From Pseudomonas sp. MPC6 (GTDB lineage: Bacteria; Pseudomonadota; Gammaproteobacteria; Pseudomonadales; Pseudomonadaceae): a DNA stretch of 64,000 nucleotides. The stretch is from NCBI RefSeq assembly GCF_006094435.1, contig NZ_CP034783.1, positions 1,391,001 to 1,455,000 on the forward strand, read 5' to 3'. The notes beneath the pieces were generated by a model. That model saw only the letters and a program-made list of their open reading frames with translations. It was not told where the DNA came from and made no database searches. Positions 9,174 to 18,149 of the stretch are shown here, piece after piece. Numbering within the stretch: the stretch's first letter is position 1; each line of letters begins with the position of its first letter. A program made the translations under genes and the position numbers.

Positions 9174-10523
9174 ATGCAGAACTCGACCCAAGCGGCGAAT
9201 GCCTGGCGCATTCTGTTCCTGCTGTTCCTGGCCAACCTGTTCAACTTCTTCGACCGCACCATTCCGGCCATCATCATCGAGCCGATCCGCATGGAATGGC
9301 ACCTCAGCGACTTTCAGCTGGGGATCATCGGCACTGCATTCACCATCGTCTATGCCATCGCCGGCCTGCCGTTAGGGCGGATGGCCGATACCGGTTCGCG
9401 CAGCAAACTGATGGGCTGGGGCCTGGCGGCGTGGAGCGGGCTGACAGCCGTCAACGGCCTGGTGGGCAGCTTCTGGGGTTTCCTGATCGTGCGCATGGGC
9501 ATCGGCATCGGCGAAGCCAGTTATGCGCCAGCGGCCAACTCGCTGATCGGCGACCTGTTCCCGGCCCACCGCCGTGCGCGAGCAATGGGCATTTTCATGC
9601 TCGGCCTGCCGCTGGGGCTGTTGCTCGCGTTCTTCACCATCGGCTGGATGGTCAAGGCGTTCGACAGCTGGCGTGCGCCATTCTTCATCGCGGCGGTGCC
9701 GGGGCTGATCCTGGCGGTCTTCATGTTCTTCATCAAGGAGCCCAAACGCGGCGCAGCGGAAAGCGTACAGGTCTCGCAGGAACGCGTGGACCGGCCAATC
9801 CGTCGCATACTGGCGGTCCCGACCTTCCTGTGGCTGGTGATGGCGGGGCTCTGTTTCAACTTCGCGACCTACGCCTGTAACTCGTTCCTGGTGCCGATGC
9901 TGCAACGCTATTTTCTGATGCCGCTGCAGGACGCCGCAGTGGCGACCGGGGTGATCGTCGGCGTCACCGGGTTGTTCGGCCTGACGCTGGGCGGCTGGGT
10001 CGCCGACAAGATCCACCAGCGCATCGCCAATGGTCGCCTGCTGTTTGCGGCCTTCAGCCTGATCATCTCGACGGTGTGCACGGGCTGGGCCCTGCATTCG
10101 GGGCGGATCGAGATCGGGGTGTTTGTGGCGGTGTTCAGTGTGGGCTGGTTGTTCGCCTATAACTTCTATACCTGCGTATACACCGCCATTCAGGACGTGG
10201 TCGAACCGCGCCTGCGGGCGACGGCCATGGCCCTGTTCTTTGCCGGGCTGTATCTGCTCGGCGGTGGATTGGGGCCGGTGGTAGTGGGGGCTCTGTCCGA
10301 TCACTTTGCCCATGCCGCCATGCTCTCGGCCGGTGCCGAGCAGATGAGCGAGGCGTTCAAGGCGGTCGGCTTGCACGATGCGATGTACCTGATCCCGGTG
10401 GCGCTGTTCTTGACCATGGTGTTTCTGGTCCTGGCTTCGCGGTGTTTTGTGCGCGATGCCAAGCGGATGAAGGAAGGGTTGGTGGGGGTAACCGAGCCTG
10501 GGATTTCTGCGGCGACTGCCTGA
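9174..10523 (+). CDS. MFS transporter, spinster-like
   Basis: A 449-residue inner-membrane protein with about 12 hydrophobic segments. It shows the MFS loop 2-3 signature GLPLGRMADTGSRSKLMGWG and a Spinster-type opening (FLANLFNFFDRTIPAIIIEPI). GEASYAPAANSLIGDLF in TM4-5 is typical of this subfamily, which carries organic anions and lipids. The ribosome-binding site AGAGACGGA precedes the ATG. Its substrate is unknown; the preceding hydroxyacid dehydrogenase on the same strand suggests an organic acid, but this is inference. A REPIN and a bidirectional terminator follow. Confidence 0.85.
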   Translation: MQNSTQAANAWRILFLLFLANLFNFFDRTIPAIIIEPIRMEWHLSDFQLGIIGTAFTIVYAIAGLPLGRMADTGSRSKLMGWGLAAWSGLTAVNGLVGSFWGFLIVRMGIGIGEASYAPAANSLIGDLFPAHRRARAMGIFMLGLPLGLLLAFFTIGWMVKAFDSWRAPFFIAAVPGLILAVFMFFIKEPKRGAAESVQVSQERVDRPIRRILAVPTFLWLVMAGLCFNFATYACNSFLVPMLQRYFLMPLQDAAVATGVIVGVTGLFGLTLGGWVADKIHQRIANGRLLFAAFSLIISTVCTGWALHSGRIEIGVFVAVFSVGWLFAYNFYTCVYTAIQDVVEPRLRATAMALFFAGLYLLGGGLGPVVVGALSDHFAHAAMLSAGAEQMSEAFKAVGLHDAMYLIPVALFLTMVFLVLASRCFVRDAKRMKEGLVGVTEPGISAATA

Positions 10524-10525
10524 TC

Positions 10526-10620
10526 GCCATGGCGGGCAAGCCCGCTCACCACAGTGTCCGTGTCGAGCACAAAATCCATGCACGCCACTGAACCTGTGGC
10601 AGCGGGCTTGCCCGCGAAGA
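10526..10620. repeat. REPIN
   Basis: Inverted REP pair of the GCGGGCAAGCCCGCT subtype. The left arm around 10530-10552 has a CA insertion (GCTCACCACAG) and the right arm is at 10594-10620. Confidence 0.8.
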
Positions 10621-10653
10621 GGTCAACAGCAACACCCTAACAATCAAGCAGAC

Positions 10654-10688
10654 AAAAAAAGGCCCGCATCGCTGCGGGCCTTCTTTTT
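10654..10688. terminator. Bidirectional terminator between the MFS gene and rapA
   Basis: The hairpin GGCCCGCA-TCGC-TGCGGGCC is flanked by A7 and by TTCTTTTT. It serves both convergent genes. Confidence 0.92.
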
Positions 10689-10706
10689 CACCGGTGGAGC
10701 AGGGGC

Positions 10707-13553
10707 TTAACCTGCCACCAACACCCGGATCGCTTCCAGTCGCAACGCCGCCTTGTCCAGCATCGCCAAACCTTGCTCACGCTGTTTGCGCAGGGCAATC
10801 AGTTCGCTGTCGCGCACGGTCGGGTTGACCGCTTGCAACGCGGTCAGGCGCGCCAGTTCTTCGTCGGTATCGGCGGCCAGGCGCCGCTGTGCTTCGGCAA
10901 CGCGCTCGGCGTGACGCGGGAAGATCTTCTCCTCGCCGGCGTTGATCCGTGGCGTCAGCTGATCGCGCTGGGCCTGGATGAACTTGTTGGCGCTGGCGCG
11001 AGGCACGCTTTCCAGCTGGTCGTTCAGCGTCTCGAACGAGACCCGGGCCGACAGGTCGTTGCCATTGGCATCGAGCAGGCAGCGCAGGGCGGCTGGCGGC
11101 AGGTAACGGCCCAGTTGCAGCGAGCGCGGGGCAACCACTTCGCTGACATAGAGCAGTTCCAGCAACACGGTGCCAGGCTTGAGCGCCTTGTTCTTGATCA
11201 ACGCCACGGCGGTGTTGCCCATGGAGCCGGACAGCACCAGGTCCATGCCGCCCTGCACCATCGGGTGTTCCCAGGTGATGAACTGCATGTCTTCGCGAGA
11301 CAGCGCCTGGTTGCGGTCGTAGGTGATGGTGACGCCTTCGTCGTCGCCCAGCGGGAAGCTGGCGTCGAGCATTTTTTCGCTCGGCTTGAGGATCAGGGCG
11401 TTTTCCGAGTGGTCTTCGCTGTCGATACCGAAGGCGTCGAACAGGGTTTCCATATAGATCGGCAGGGTGAACTGATCATCTTGCTCGAGGATGTCCTCGA
11501 CCAGCGCATCCCCTTCGCCAGCGCCGCCGGAGTTGAGCTCCAGCAAGCGGTCACGGCCGGTGTGCAGCTCGGCTTCCAGGCGCTCACGCTCGGCGCGGGC
11601 TTCGTCGATCAGGGCTTGCCACTCGCCATCGTCGGCATTTTCCAGTAGCGGCAGCAGGCGCGGGCCGAACTGGTGCTGCAAGGCGTTGCCGGTCGGGCAG
11701 GTGTTGAGGAAGGCGTTGAGTGCTTCGTGATACCACTGGAACAGCCGCTCTTGCGGGCTGGTTTCCAGGTACGGCACGTGCACTTCGATGATGTGCTTCT
11801 GGCCGATCCGGTCCAGACGGCCGATACGCTGTTCCAGCAAGTCCGGGTGGGAGGGCAGGTCGAACAGTACCAAGTGGTGCGAGAACTGGAAGTTGCGACC
11901 TTCACTGCCGATTTCCGAGCAGATCAGCACTTGCGCGCCAAATTCTTCGTCGGCGAAGTAGGCGGCGGCGCGGTCACGCTCGAGGATGTTCATGCCTTCA
12001 TGGAACACCGTGGCCGGGATGCCGGAGCGCACGCGCAGGGCGTCTTCCAGGTCCATGGCGGTTTCGGCGTGGGCGCAGATCACCAGCACTTTGGTGCGCT
12101 TGAGCATCTTCAGGGTGTCGATAAGCCATTCGACGCGCGGGTCGAATTTCCACCAGCGTTCTTCTTCGTTGGCGTCCGGCAGGGCCTGGAAGCTGACTTC
12201 CGGGTACAACTCGGCGTGATCGCCCAGCGGCAGTTCGAGGTATTCGTCCGGGCACGGCAGCGGATACGGGTGCAGCTTGCGTTCCGGGAAGCCCTGCACC
12301 GCGGCGCGGGTGTTGCGAAACAGCACGCGGCCGGTGCCGTGGCGGTCCAGCAGTTCGCGGACCAGGCGGGCGGCGGCTTCGGTGTCGCCATCGTTGACCG
12401 CGGTCAGCAGGGCTTCGCCTTCATTGCCGAGGAAGCCGTGGATGGTCTTGTGCGCTTCGGGCGACAGGCGCCCTTTGTCCAGCAGTTCCTGAACGGCCTC
12501 GGCCACCGGGCGATAGTTTTCGCTCTCGGCGCGGAAGGCCTGCAGGTCATGGAAACGGTTCGGGTCGAGCAGGCGCAGACGGGCAAAGTGGCTGTCCTGG
12601 CCCAGTTGTTCCGGGGTTGCGGTCAGCAGCAATACGCCCGGGATCGTTTCGGCAAGCTGCTCGACCAGGGTGTACTCGGGGCTGGCCTTGTCTTCGTGCC
12701 ACACCAGGTGGTGGGCCTCATCGACCACCATCAGGTCCCAGCCGGCGGCGAACAGCGCGTCCTGGGCCTTTTCGTCTTCCACCAGCCACTCCAGTGCAAC
12801 CAGCGCGAGCTGGGTGTCTTCGAACGGGTTGGAGGCATCGCTTTCGATGAAGCGTTCTTCGTCGAACAGCGCGACTTGCAGGTTGAAGCGGCGACGCATC
12901 TCCACCAGCCACTGGTGCTGCAGGTTTTCCGGCACCAGGATCAGCACGCGGTTGGCGCGACCCGAGAGCAGTTGGCGATGGATCACCAGGCCGGCTTCGA
13001 TGGTCTTGCCCAGGCCCACTTCATCCGCCAGCAGTACCCGCGGCGCAATGCGGTCGGCAACTTCACGGGCGATGTGCAACTGGTGCGCGATCGGTTGCGC
13101 ACGCACGCCGCCCAGGCCCCACAGCGCAGACTGCAATTGGCGGCTGGTGTGTTCCAGGGTGTGATAACGCAGGGAGAACCAGGGCAGCGGATCGATTTGC
13201 CCGGCAAACAGGCGGTCACTGGCCAGGCGGAACTGGATGAAGTTCGACAGTTGGGTTTCCGGCAGGGTGACCACTTCGTTCTGTGCATTGAGGCCGTGGT
13301 AGACCAGCAGGCCATCGACGTCGTCGACTTCCTGTACGGTCAGTTTCCAGCCTTCGAAGTGAGTGATCGAATCGCCCGGCGAAAACCGCACACGCGTGAG
13401 CGGCGCATTCCGTAGCGCGTACTGGCGAGTGTCGCCAGTGGCCGGATAGAGCACGGTCAACAAGCGGCCGTCCTGTGCCAGAACGGTGCCCAAACCCAGC
13501 TCGGCTTCGCTGTCACTGATCCAGCGTTGCCCCGGTTGATACTGCTGCGCCAT
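10707..13553 (-). CDS. rapA: RNA polymerase-associated ATPase RapA (HepA)
   Basis: A 948-residue SWI2/SNF2-type translocase that binds RNA polymerase and helps recycle it after transcription. N-terminal Tudor-like domains ([17 protein letters not shown] and following, about residues 1-110) precede a helicase core with Walker [15 protein letters not shown] (about 175-188) and DEAH box [10 protein letters not shown] (about 277). TATPEQLGQ is motif III and [12 protein letters not shown] in the second RecA lobe is motif VI. The long C-terminal domain has the usual RapA length. Translation starts at the ATG at 13553 ([11 protein letters not shown], the standard RapA opening) after AGGTGGGAG. It is monocistronic and ends at the shared terminator. 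Confidence 0.96.
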   Translation of the reverse strand: MAQQYQPGQRWISDSEAELGLGTVLAQDGRLLTVLYPATGDTRQYALRNAPLTRVRFSPGDSITHFEGWKLTVQEVDDVDGLLVYHGLNAQNEVVTLPETQLSNFIQFRLASDRLFAGQIDPLPWFSLRYHTLEHTSRQLQSALWGLGGVRAQPIAHQLHIAREVADRIAPRVLLADEVGLGKTIEAGLVIHRQLLSGRANRVLILVPENLQHQWLVEMRRRFNLQVALFDEERFIESDASNPFEDTQLALVALEWLVEDEKAQDALFAAGWDLMVVDEAHHLVWHEDKASPEYTLVEQLAETIPGVLLLTATPEQLGQDSHFARLRLLDPNRFHDLQAFRAESENYRPVAEAVQELLDKGRLSPEAHKTIHGFLGNEGEALLTAVNDGDTEAAARLVRELLDRHGTGRVLFRNTRAAVQGFPERKLHPYPLPCPDEYLELPLGDHAELYPEVSFQALPDANEEERWWKFDPRVEWLIDTLKMLKRTKVLVICAHAETAMDLEDALRVRSGIPATVFHEGMNILERDRAAAYFADEEFGAQVLICSEIGSEGRNFQFSHHLVLFDLPSHPDLLEQRIGRLDRIGQKHIIEVHVPYLETSPQERLFQWYHEALNAFLNTCPTGNALQHQFGPRLLPLLENADDGEWQALIDEARAERERLEAELHTGRDRLLELNSGGAGEGDALVEDILEQDDQFTLPIYMETLFDAFGIDSEDHSENALILKPSEKMLDASFPLGDDEGVTITYDRNQALSREDMQFITWEHPMVQGGMDLVLSGSMGNTAVALIKNKALKPGTVLLELLYVSEVVAPRSLQLGRYLPPAALRCLLDANGNDLSARVSFETLNDQLESVPRASANKFIQAQRDQLTPRINAGEEKIFPRHAERVAEAQRRLAADTDEELARLTALQAVNPTVRDSELIALRKQREQGLAMLDKAALRLEAIRVLVAG

Positions 13554-13770
13554 GCTGCCTGACTCCCACCTTGAAAAAGCGGGCTATCTTAACGGAATGA
13601 GGGCTTCAGGGCCAAAGGACTCTCATAAAACTCACGGTATTTACCTTAGACTACCCAGACGAGGGGGCAGGCCGGGGCACCTATTCGTGCCAACCGGGTC
13701 ACAGTTTGCGACCGATGGCTAAAGTCGCCATCTGCGCGGCCGACAGCCTGCTGACAGGAGACCCATCATT

Positions 13771-14112
13771 ATGCTGCCACCGATGCTCCCCTTGAGTGCG
13801 GTTCCGATCACCTCACAGCTCGACCCGGTCCGCCCGCGTCCGGATATTCCGCCTGTGGCGGCGGTGCAGGAAAGCTCCAGCGAAAGCACGATCGACCTGC
13901 AGCAACACGACCCGGAAGAAGCGGCCTTTCAATTGCGCGAGGAACATCGTCGCAAGCAGGAGCGGGACAAGCGTCGTCGTGAAGCTGATGAAAGCGTCGA
14001 AGTGCACCTGGCGATTCCCGGTACCGAGCTCAACGCCGACGACACCGTGCCGGTCGCGCCGCTGATTGAGGGCGAGCCGCGTCAGGGTTTGTGGGTTGAT
14101 ATCAAGATTTGA
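13771..14112 (+). CDS. Conserved pseudomonad hypothetical protein, charged and Pro-rich
   Basis: A 113-residue protein that I recognise only as a small family conserved in Pseudomonas, whose homologues carry unreliable enzyme names. A Pro-rich N-terminus (MLPPMLPLSAVPITS) is followed by a strongly charged helix around residues 50-75 (REEHRRKQERDKRRREADE), then a short beta-rich tail ending QGLWVDIKI. There is no signal peptide or membrane segment. CAGGAGA lies about 10 nt before the ATG, a slightly long spacing. It is divergent from rapA across 217 bp. Confidence 0.6.
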   Translation: MLPPMLPLSAVPITSQLDPVRPRPDIPPVAAVQESSSESTIDLQQHDPEEAAFQLREEHRRKQERDKRRREADESVEVHLAIPGTELNADDTVPVAPLIEGEPRQGLWVDIKI

Positions 14113-14186
14113 GGCGATGGCTGTTCAGGGTTGCCGTCACACCGCATATTATGATGACAAACCTGCCAAGCGATGTACTGAACCCC

Positions 14187-14348
14187 ATGAGCCAAGACGA
14201 CAAACTGATCGACCTCAACACTGAACGCGCCAAGCGGGTTCATGACCTCAACGAAAAACGCCTGAACGAAGTGCGCCAGGCGTTTGAACAGGCCATGCCG
14301 TTGGGTAAGGCGAAGAAAAAGCCGAAAAACAAACCGAAAAAGCGTTGA
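14187..14348 (+). CDS. Small basic protein of unknown function (53 aa)
   Basis: MSQDDKLIDLNTERAKRVHD opens a 53-residue protein made of one amphipathic helix and a very basic tail (GKAKKKPKNKPKKR). The frame is open 26 codons further up, including an ATG at 14151, and neither start has a clear Shine-Dalgarno. I prefer 14187 because the composition upstream does not look coding. The basic tail suggests nucleic-acid or ribosome contact, but that is only inference. Confidence 0.5.
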   Translation: MSQDDKLIDLNTERAKRVHDLNEKRLNEVRQAFEQAMPLGKAKKKPKNKPKKR

Positions 14349-14363
14349 TGCCCCCTGCATCGG

Positions 14364-14377
14364 TTGATGCAGATCAA
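14364..14377. promoter_or_regulatory. Anr/FNR box, perfect match
   Basis: TTGATGCAGATCAA fits the Anr/FNR/Dnr consensus TTGAT-N4-ATCAA exactly. It is centred about 121 bp before the CcoM-like start codon and 49 bp before a second, near-perfect box. Confidence 0.65.
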
Positions 14378-14412
14378 TTTTTCCCCGCCTTTACGCCCAG
14401 TCTCGGGCGACA

Positions 14413-14426
14413 TTGATCCCGGTCAA
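14413..14426. promoter_or_regulatory. Second Anr/FNR box, one mismatch
   Basis: TTGATCCCGGTCAA differs from TTGAT-N4-ATCAA at one position. It is centred about 72 bp before the ATG at 14492, which would fit a class II site near -41 with a roughly 30-nt leader. Confidence 0.6.
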
Positions 14427-14491
14427 TTTTCTCTTCTGCCTGATTGGTTACCTTAGCTCCATCGCAACAGGGCAACTGCAGGAGAGCCGTC

Positions 14492-14605
14492 ATGTTTCTC
14501 GACAACGTGGTGATTGCCGGAGTGCTGACCGTCGGCCTCATGGTGGTGTTTTTCGCAGGGTTTGGATTTTTTATCTGGAAAGACTCGCATAAGCGCAAGC
14601 CGTAG
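14492..14605 (+). CDS. ccoM: CcoM-like small subunit of cbb3 cytochrome oxidase (37 aa)
   Basis: A 37-codon gene beginning MFLDNVVIAGVLTVG, with one membrane helix (about residues 7-29) and a short basic C-terminus (WKDSHKRKP). The strong ribosome-binding site GGAGAG lies 5-6 nt upstream. Length, layout and sequence agree with my memory of CcoM, the peptide seen beside the cbb3 oxidase of Pseudomonas stutzeri and needed for its assembly or stability; CcoM is encoded away from ccoNOQP. Two Anr/FNR boxes just upstream fit a microaerobic oxidase component. A terminator follows at 14641. I could not run an alignment, so the name is probable rather than certain. Confidence 0.65.
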   Translation: MFLDNVVIAGVLTVGLMVVFFAGFGFFIWKDSHKRKP

Positions 14606-14640
14606 GTCTTTGTGGATGTAATGAGCACGCAAGGCATTTT

Positions 14641-14666
14641 GGGCGACTTCGGTCGCCTTTTTTTTC
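14641..14666 (+). terminator. Rho-independent terminator after ccoM
   Basis: GGGCGAC-TTCG-GTCGCC followed by a run of eight or more T. It has a UUCG tetraloop. Confidence 0.9.
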
Positions 14667-14756
14667 GTCTGCGAAAGTCTATTTGAGGTACATGGATCCC
14701 ACATTTTGATTGGCGGTGTCTGGAATGTCTAGTCCTGAAATAGGTTTACACCTGTT

Positions 14757-15563
14757 TCACCCCAACGCCCGATGCACCGCATCGGGCGTTTTGTATTTCA
14801 AGGACAGGTGCGGGCGTTCCTGGTTGTAGATTAGGATCGCCTCTCTCACCATCTTTTCAGCCTCTGTCAGATCGTTAGGCCGATGAAGCAACAACTCAGT
14901 TTTAAGGATGCCGTTGACCCGCTCTGCCAAGGCGTTTTGGTAACAGTCATAGCCATCAGTCATTGAGCACGTTATGCCGTGTCTTGCGTGCAGTTTTTGG
15001 TAAAGCGTCGAGCAGTACTGCACTCCACGATCCGAGTGGTGAACCAATCGCTGACTGCTTCGTCGCGTCTTCAACGCCATGCGCAAGGCTTGAGCCACCG
15101 AGTCGGCATGCAGACTGCCATGCACGTGATAACCGACAATTTTCCTCGAGAAGACATCCGTCACCAAGCTCAAGTAAGCCGGGTCATCACGTTTGGTGGA
15201 CAGATAAGTGATATCCGCCACCCAGACCTGCTCCGGGCCGGTGGCAACGATTTGCTGGGGGCCAGGCTTCAGGAGGTTGGGATGGCAGCGGAAGCGGTGA
15301 TGGCTGTCAGTTGTCTTGTGATAGGCCCGTTTTCTGCGTACCAAATACCGGTGATCGCGCAACACTTCAAACAAGCGATCTCGGCCAACATGCAGTTCCG
15401 GCTTGTCATGCTTTGCGTGCATCAGTGAGTGCAGTTTCCGGGTGCCCAGACAGGGTTGCCGCACGCGGATTTCCTGCACAAACTTGATAAGCTTCTGATC
15501 CTGCTCGACCCGCGCCCGATAGACCCGATCACGCTTGTAATAGGCCTGTCGACTAATCCCCAT
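14757..15563 (-). CDS. IS3-family transposase OrfB (DDE integrase domain)
   Basis: The frame gives 268 residues from MGISRQAYYKRD. After an HTH_21-like segment comes an rve integrase core with D117 (VWVADITYLS), D178 (VHHSDRGVQY) and E214 (NALAERVNG), i.e. the D-D-(35)-E spacing of IS3 enzymes. The same frame stays open upstream of this ATG to the A6G motif at 15623-15629. The functional product is therefore probably an OrfAB fusion made by -1 frameshifting, not a protein starting here. It cuts and joins the IS ends. Confidence 0.9.
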   Translation of the reverse strand: MGISRQAYYKRDRVYRARVEQDQKLIKFVQEIRVRQPCLGTRKLHSLMHAKHDKPELHVGRDRLFEVLRDHRYLVRRKRAYHKTTDSHHRFRCHPNLLKPGPQQIVATGPEQVWVADITYLSTKRDDPAYLSLVTDVFSRKIVGYHVHGSLHADSVAQALRMALKTRRSSQRLVHHSDRGVQYCSTLYQKLHARHGITCSMTDGYDCYQNALAERVNGILKTELLLHRPNDLTEAEKMVREAILIYNQERPHLSLKYKTPDAVHRALG

Positions 15564-15586
15564 AAACTGGCAAGCCCTGCAGACAC

Positions 15587-15982
15587 TCAGGGTTTGGGTT
15601 TGCGCAACGACTTGCCTGGCCGCTTTTTTACGATAGATACGCCGTAATCGTTCTTCAGGACATCGACCACGTCTTCGAAGAATTTGGCTTTCTGATTCGC
15701 CAACGCCAACTGCTCCTCAAGCTCTTTGATTCTCTGCTCGGGAGTTAATGGCAAAGTAGGCTCGTCCATCGGTCGGACCCTCTGAGCGCGAATGGAAGCG
15801 CCTTGACTCCAGTCCTGCCGACCATACTTGCGCAACCAAACCAGCACCGTCGACCGGCCCTGAATCCCGTAGCGCCGTTGAGCCTCTTTATAACTCAACT
15901 CGCCTTTTTCTACTTGGTCGACAACCGACAATTTAAAAGTCAGCGTGTAATCTCGCTGACTGCGTTTTTCGCCCGTATCCAT
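15587..15982 (-). CDS. IS3-family transposase OrfA
   Basis: A 131-residue protein with an HTH_Tnp_1-type DNA-binding domain (YTLTFKLSVVDQVEKGELSY, about residues 12-31, then YGIQGRSTVLVWLRKYG). A leucine-zipper-like helix follows (QRIKELEEQLALANQKAKFF) and would mediate multimerisation. It recognises the terminal repeats and donates the N-terminal part of the OrfAB transposase by frameshifting near its end. Confidence 0.9.
   Translation of the reverse strand: MDTGEKRSQRDYTLTFKLSVVDQVEKGELSYKEAQRRYGIQGRSTVLVWLRKYGRQDWSQGASIRAQRVRPMDEPTLPLTPEQRIKELEEQLALANQKAKFFEDVVDVLKNDYGVSIVKKRPGKSLRKPKP
15623..15629 (-). other. Programmed -1 frameshift site (AAAAAAG)
   Basis: On the minus strand the orfA frame reads GTA AAA AAG, giving the slippery heptamer A-AAA-AAG. 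Shifting back one base joins orfA to the upstream-open orfB frame (continuing AARQVVAQTQTL) without a stop. Confidence 0.75.
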
Positions 15983-16042
15983 TGCACCTTCCTGATAAGA
16001 AGCCAGAAGGTGTAAACCTTATTCAGGACGAGTCAGAAGCAA

Positions 16043-16080
16043 TAAAAAAGGCGCGAACCTCACGGAACGCGCCTTTTTTG
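16043..16080 (-). terminator. Terminator of pitA
   Basis: GGCGCG and CGCGCC arms with an A6 run on the left (U6 on the minus transcript) and a T6 run on the right. It lies 14 bp past the pitA stop and only a few bases from the IS right end. Confidence 0.88.
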
Positions 16081-16093
16081 TGCCGCTTCTGTA

Positions 16094-17569
16094 TCAGCTG
16101 CCAAGTACCTTGGAAGCCAGCCAGAACAAGCCGGCCGACAGCGCCACCGTTGCCGGCAGGGTCAGGACCCATGCCAGCAGGATGGTTCTGACGGTGCCGC
16201 CTTGCAGGCCGCTTTTATTGGCGACCATGGTGCCGGCCACGCCCGAGGACAGGACGTGGGTGGTGGACACCGGCAGGCTGAAGATGTTGGCCATGCCGAT
16301 CAGGCTCGCGGTAGTGATCTGGGCCGACATGCCTTGGGAGTAAGTCATGCCCTGCTTGCCGATCTTCTCGCCGATGGTCAATACCACACGTTTCCAGCCA
16401 ACCATGGTACCCAGGCCGAGGGCCAGGGCAACCGCCAGAATCACCCAGAACGGCGCGTATTCGGTGGTGGTGGTCAGGTCTTTGCGCAACTTGTCCAGGT
16501 CAGCCTTTTCACGGGGAGCGAGGCCAGGCAACTTGCCGACCTTTTTCGCTGTATCGTCAAGGCACAGCAGGTAGCGACGCACTTCGATGCGGCTTTCCGC
16601 CGGCAGCGAGTGATAGTCGGCTACACCCTTGAGGGTGCCGAGCAGGGCGGTGATGGTCGGTTCGGTCTGTTGCGGGTTGCAACGGAATTTCTCCGGCAGA
16701 TCGCCTTCCACGCTTTTGCCCAGGGCCAGGTATTCACCCAGCGTATCGGCATTGCGCTTGTAGAATTGGCTCAGGTGCAAGGTCGCGTCGCGAGTCCGTT
16801 CGATCTGGTAGGTCGTGCTGCCCAGGTCGAGCACGAACTGCGCCGGGACGATACCGATCAACACCAGCATGATCAGGCCGATACCTTTCTGGCCATCGTT
16901 GGAACCGTGCACGAAGCTCACGGCCATCGCCGAAATCACCAGCACCAGGCGGTTCCAGAACGGCGGGTGCTTCTTGTCGTCGATCTTGCGGCGCTGTTCC
17001 GGGGTCTTGTGCATCTTCGACAGTGGACGCCACCATTTAAGGCCGATCAATATCAGGGCGGCGACCAGGAAGCCGGCCATCGGCGAGAACACCAGCGAGG
17101 CACCGATGTCGATCGCTTTCTGCCAGTTCACGCCATCGGCCAACGGAATGTCGTTGATCAAGGCATTGGCCAGGCCGACACCGAGAATCGAACCGATCAG
17201 CGTGTGGGAACTGGAAGCAGGGATGCCGAAATACCAGGTGCCGAGGTTCCAGGTAATGGCGGCGGCAAGCAACGAGAACACCATGGCCAGCCCGTGTCCG
17301 GTGTTCACATTGATCAACAGCTCTACCGGCAACAGGTGGACGATGGCGTAGGCCACGCCAACCCCGCCCAGCAGTACGCCGAGAAAGTTGAACACACCGG
17401 AAAAGAACACCGCCAGATGAGGCGGCATGGCTTTGGTGTAGATAACAGTGGCCACCGCATTAGCGGTGTCATGAAAGCCGTTGATGAACTCGAAGGCGAG
17501 GACAAAGGCCAGGGCGAGCAAGAGGCTCACAAGCACCCAAGCATCCAGTCCGCTGAATAAATCGATCAT
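16094..17569 (-). CDS. pitA: Low-affinity inorganic phosphate transporter PitA
   Basis: A 491-residue inner-membrane protein of the PHO4/Pit family, which co-transports metal-phosphate with protons. Both family signatures are present: GFHDTANAVATVIYT (residues 31-45) in the N-terminal repeat and SFVHGSNDGQKGIGLIMLVL in the second. WYFGIPASSSHTLIGS (112-127) and SLPVSTTHVLSSGVAG are the paired re-entrant motifs. A hydrophilic loop of about 130 residues separates the two membrane halves, as in E. coli PitA. No DUF47 regulator gene is adjacent. I see no clear Pho box in the 379-bp region upstream. Confidence 0.95.
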   Translation of the reverse strand: MIDLFSGLDAWVLVSLLLALAFVLAFEFINGFHDTANAVATVIYTKAMPPHLAVFFSGVFNFLGVLLGGVGVAYAIVHLLPVELLINVNTGHGLAMVFSLLAAAITWNLGTWYFGIPASSSHTLIGSILGVGLANALINDIPLADGVNWQKAIDIGASLVFSPMAGFLVAALILIGLKWWRPLSKMHKTPEQRRKIDDKKHPPFWNRLVLVISAMAVSFVHGSNDGQKGIGLIMLVLIGIVPAQFVLDLGSTTYQIERTRDATLHLSQFYKRNADTLGEYLALGKSVEGDLPEKFRCNPQQTEPTITALLGTLKGVADYHSLPAESRIEVRRYLLCLDDTAKKVGKLPGLAPREKADLDKLRKDLTTTTEYAPFWVILAVALALGLGTMVGWKRVVLTIGEKIGKQGMTYSQGMSAQITTASLIGMANIFSLPVSTTHVLSSGVAGTMVANKSGLQGGTVRTILLAWVLTLPATVALSAGLFWLASKVLGS

Positions 17570-17948
17570 GAAGGTTTTCTGACCCGGTCGTAAGGGGGCG
17601 CGATTATGCCAGAAAAGACTGGAAATCGATGCACTTGCTGCTCATCGGTAACATTCTTCAACGAATTAAATTGTAAAAATACCTTGGGCCCCCGTGTTTT
17701 GCCGGGTTTTACAAGTCATTGAATTGCTTTGGAAAGCCCGCAGGCACAAGGCATTCTCTCGTAATACCGAGAGGCTTCAACGCTTGTGTGAAATTTCTGA
17801 AAAGAGGGCCAGACATAAGCCATTTACCTCATCCGGTGGGAGAGGCAGCCGCTGCCCGCGGATAACGGGCGCGAAAAGGCAACATCTATACACCGCGCTT
17901 GTAACGGGTGCAGACACCAGGCCCTTGAAAGGAATCCGGCCGAGACTG
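17570..17948. other. Intergenic region upstream of pitA, 379 bp
   Basis: It carries the pitA promoter region, an AT-rich stretch at about 17640-17690, and a short hairpin GCCCGC...CGGGC near 17853-17870 without a T run. I see no gene and no recognisable riboswitch. Confidence 0.4.
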
Positions 17949-18149
17949 TCACGGCTCTTCGGCTTTGAGTTCCTTTTCCATTTTCTGCAGTTCTTGAGTG
18001 AATGCCTGATCCTGAACGGTGGCGCGTTTACGCCAAGGCTTGCGTTCCGGTTCTGGCTGGGCGGCGTAGGTGGTGACTTCCCCGCCGTATACTTCCTTGT
18101 AGCGTTGTTCCTGGCGCTCAAGTTCCGCGCGCAGTTCGTCTTTCGTCAC
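17949..18149 (-). CDS. Small charged protein of unknown function (66 aa)
   Basis: A 66-residue, highly charged, probably helical protein, [19 protein letters not shown] at the start and [15 protein letters not shown] at the end. I chose the GTG at 18149 because it begins the family-like sequence and has AGG seven bases upstream. The frame is also open 27 codons further (ATG at 18230), but that part does not look coding. It is a coiled-coil type protein and no function is recognised. Confidence 0.5.
   Translation of the reverse strand: MTKDELRAELERQEQRYKEVYGGEVTTYAAQPEPERKPWRKRATVQDQAFTQELQKMEKELKAEEP

Larger units (their letters stand above)
14726..16035 (-). mobile_element. Complete IS3-family insertion sequence, 1310 bp
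   Basis: The ends are imperfect inverted repeats of about 27 bp (14726-14752 and 16009-16035) that begin TG and end CA and share CGTCCTGAA/AGTCCTGAA and GGTTTACACC. The element is bordered by a direct repeat GAA at 14723-14725 and 16036-16038, the 3-bp target duplication expected for IS3. It contains orfA and orfB with an A6G slippage site. It sits between the ccoM and pitA terminators and breaks no gene. All parts appear intact, so it may be active. Confidence 0.93.
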
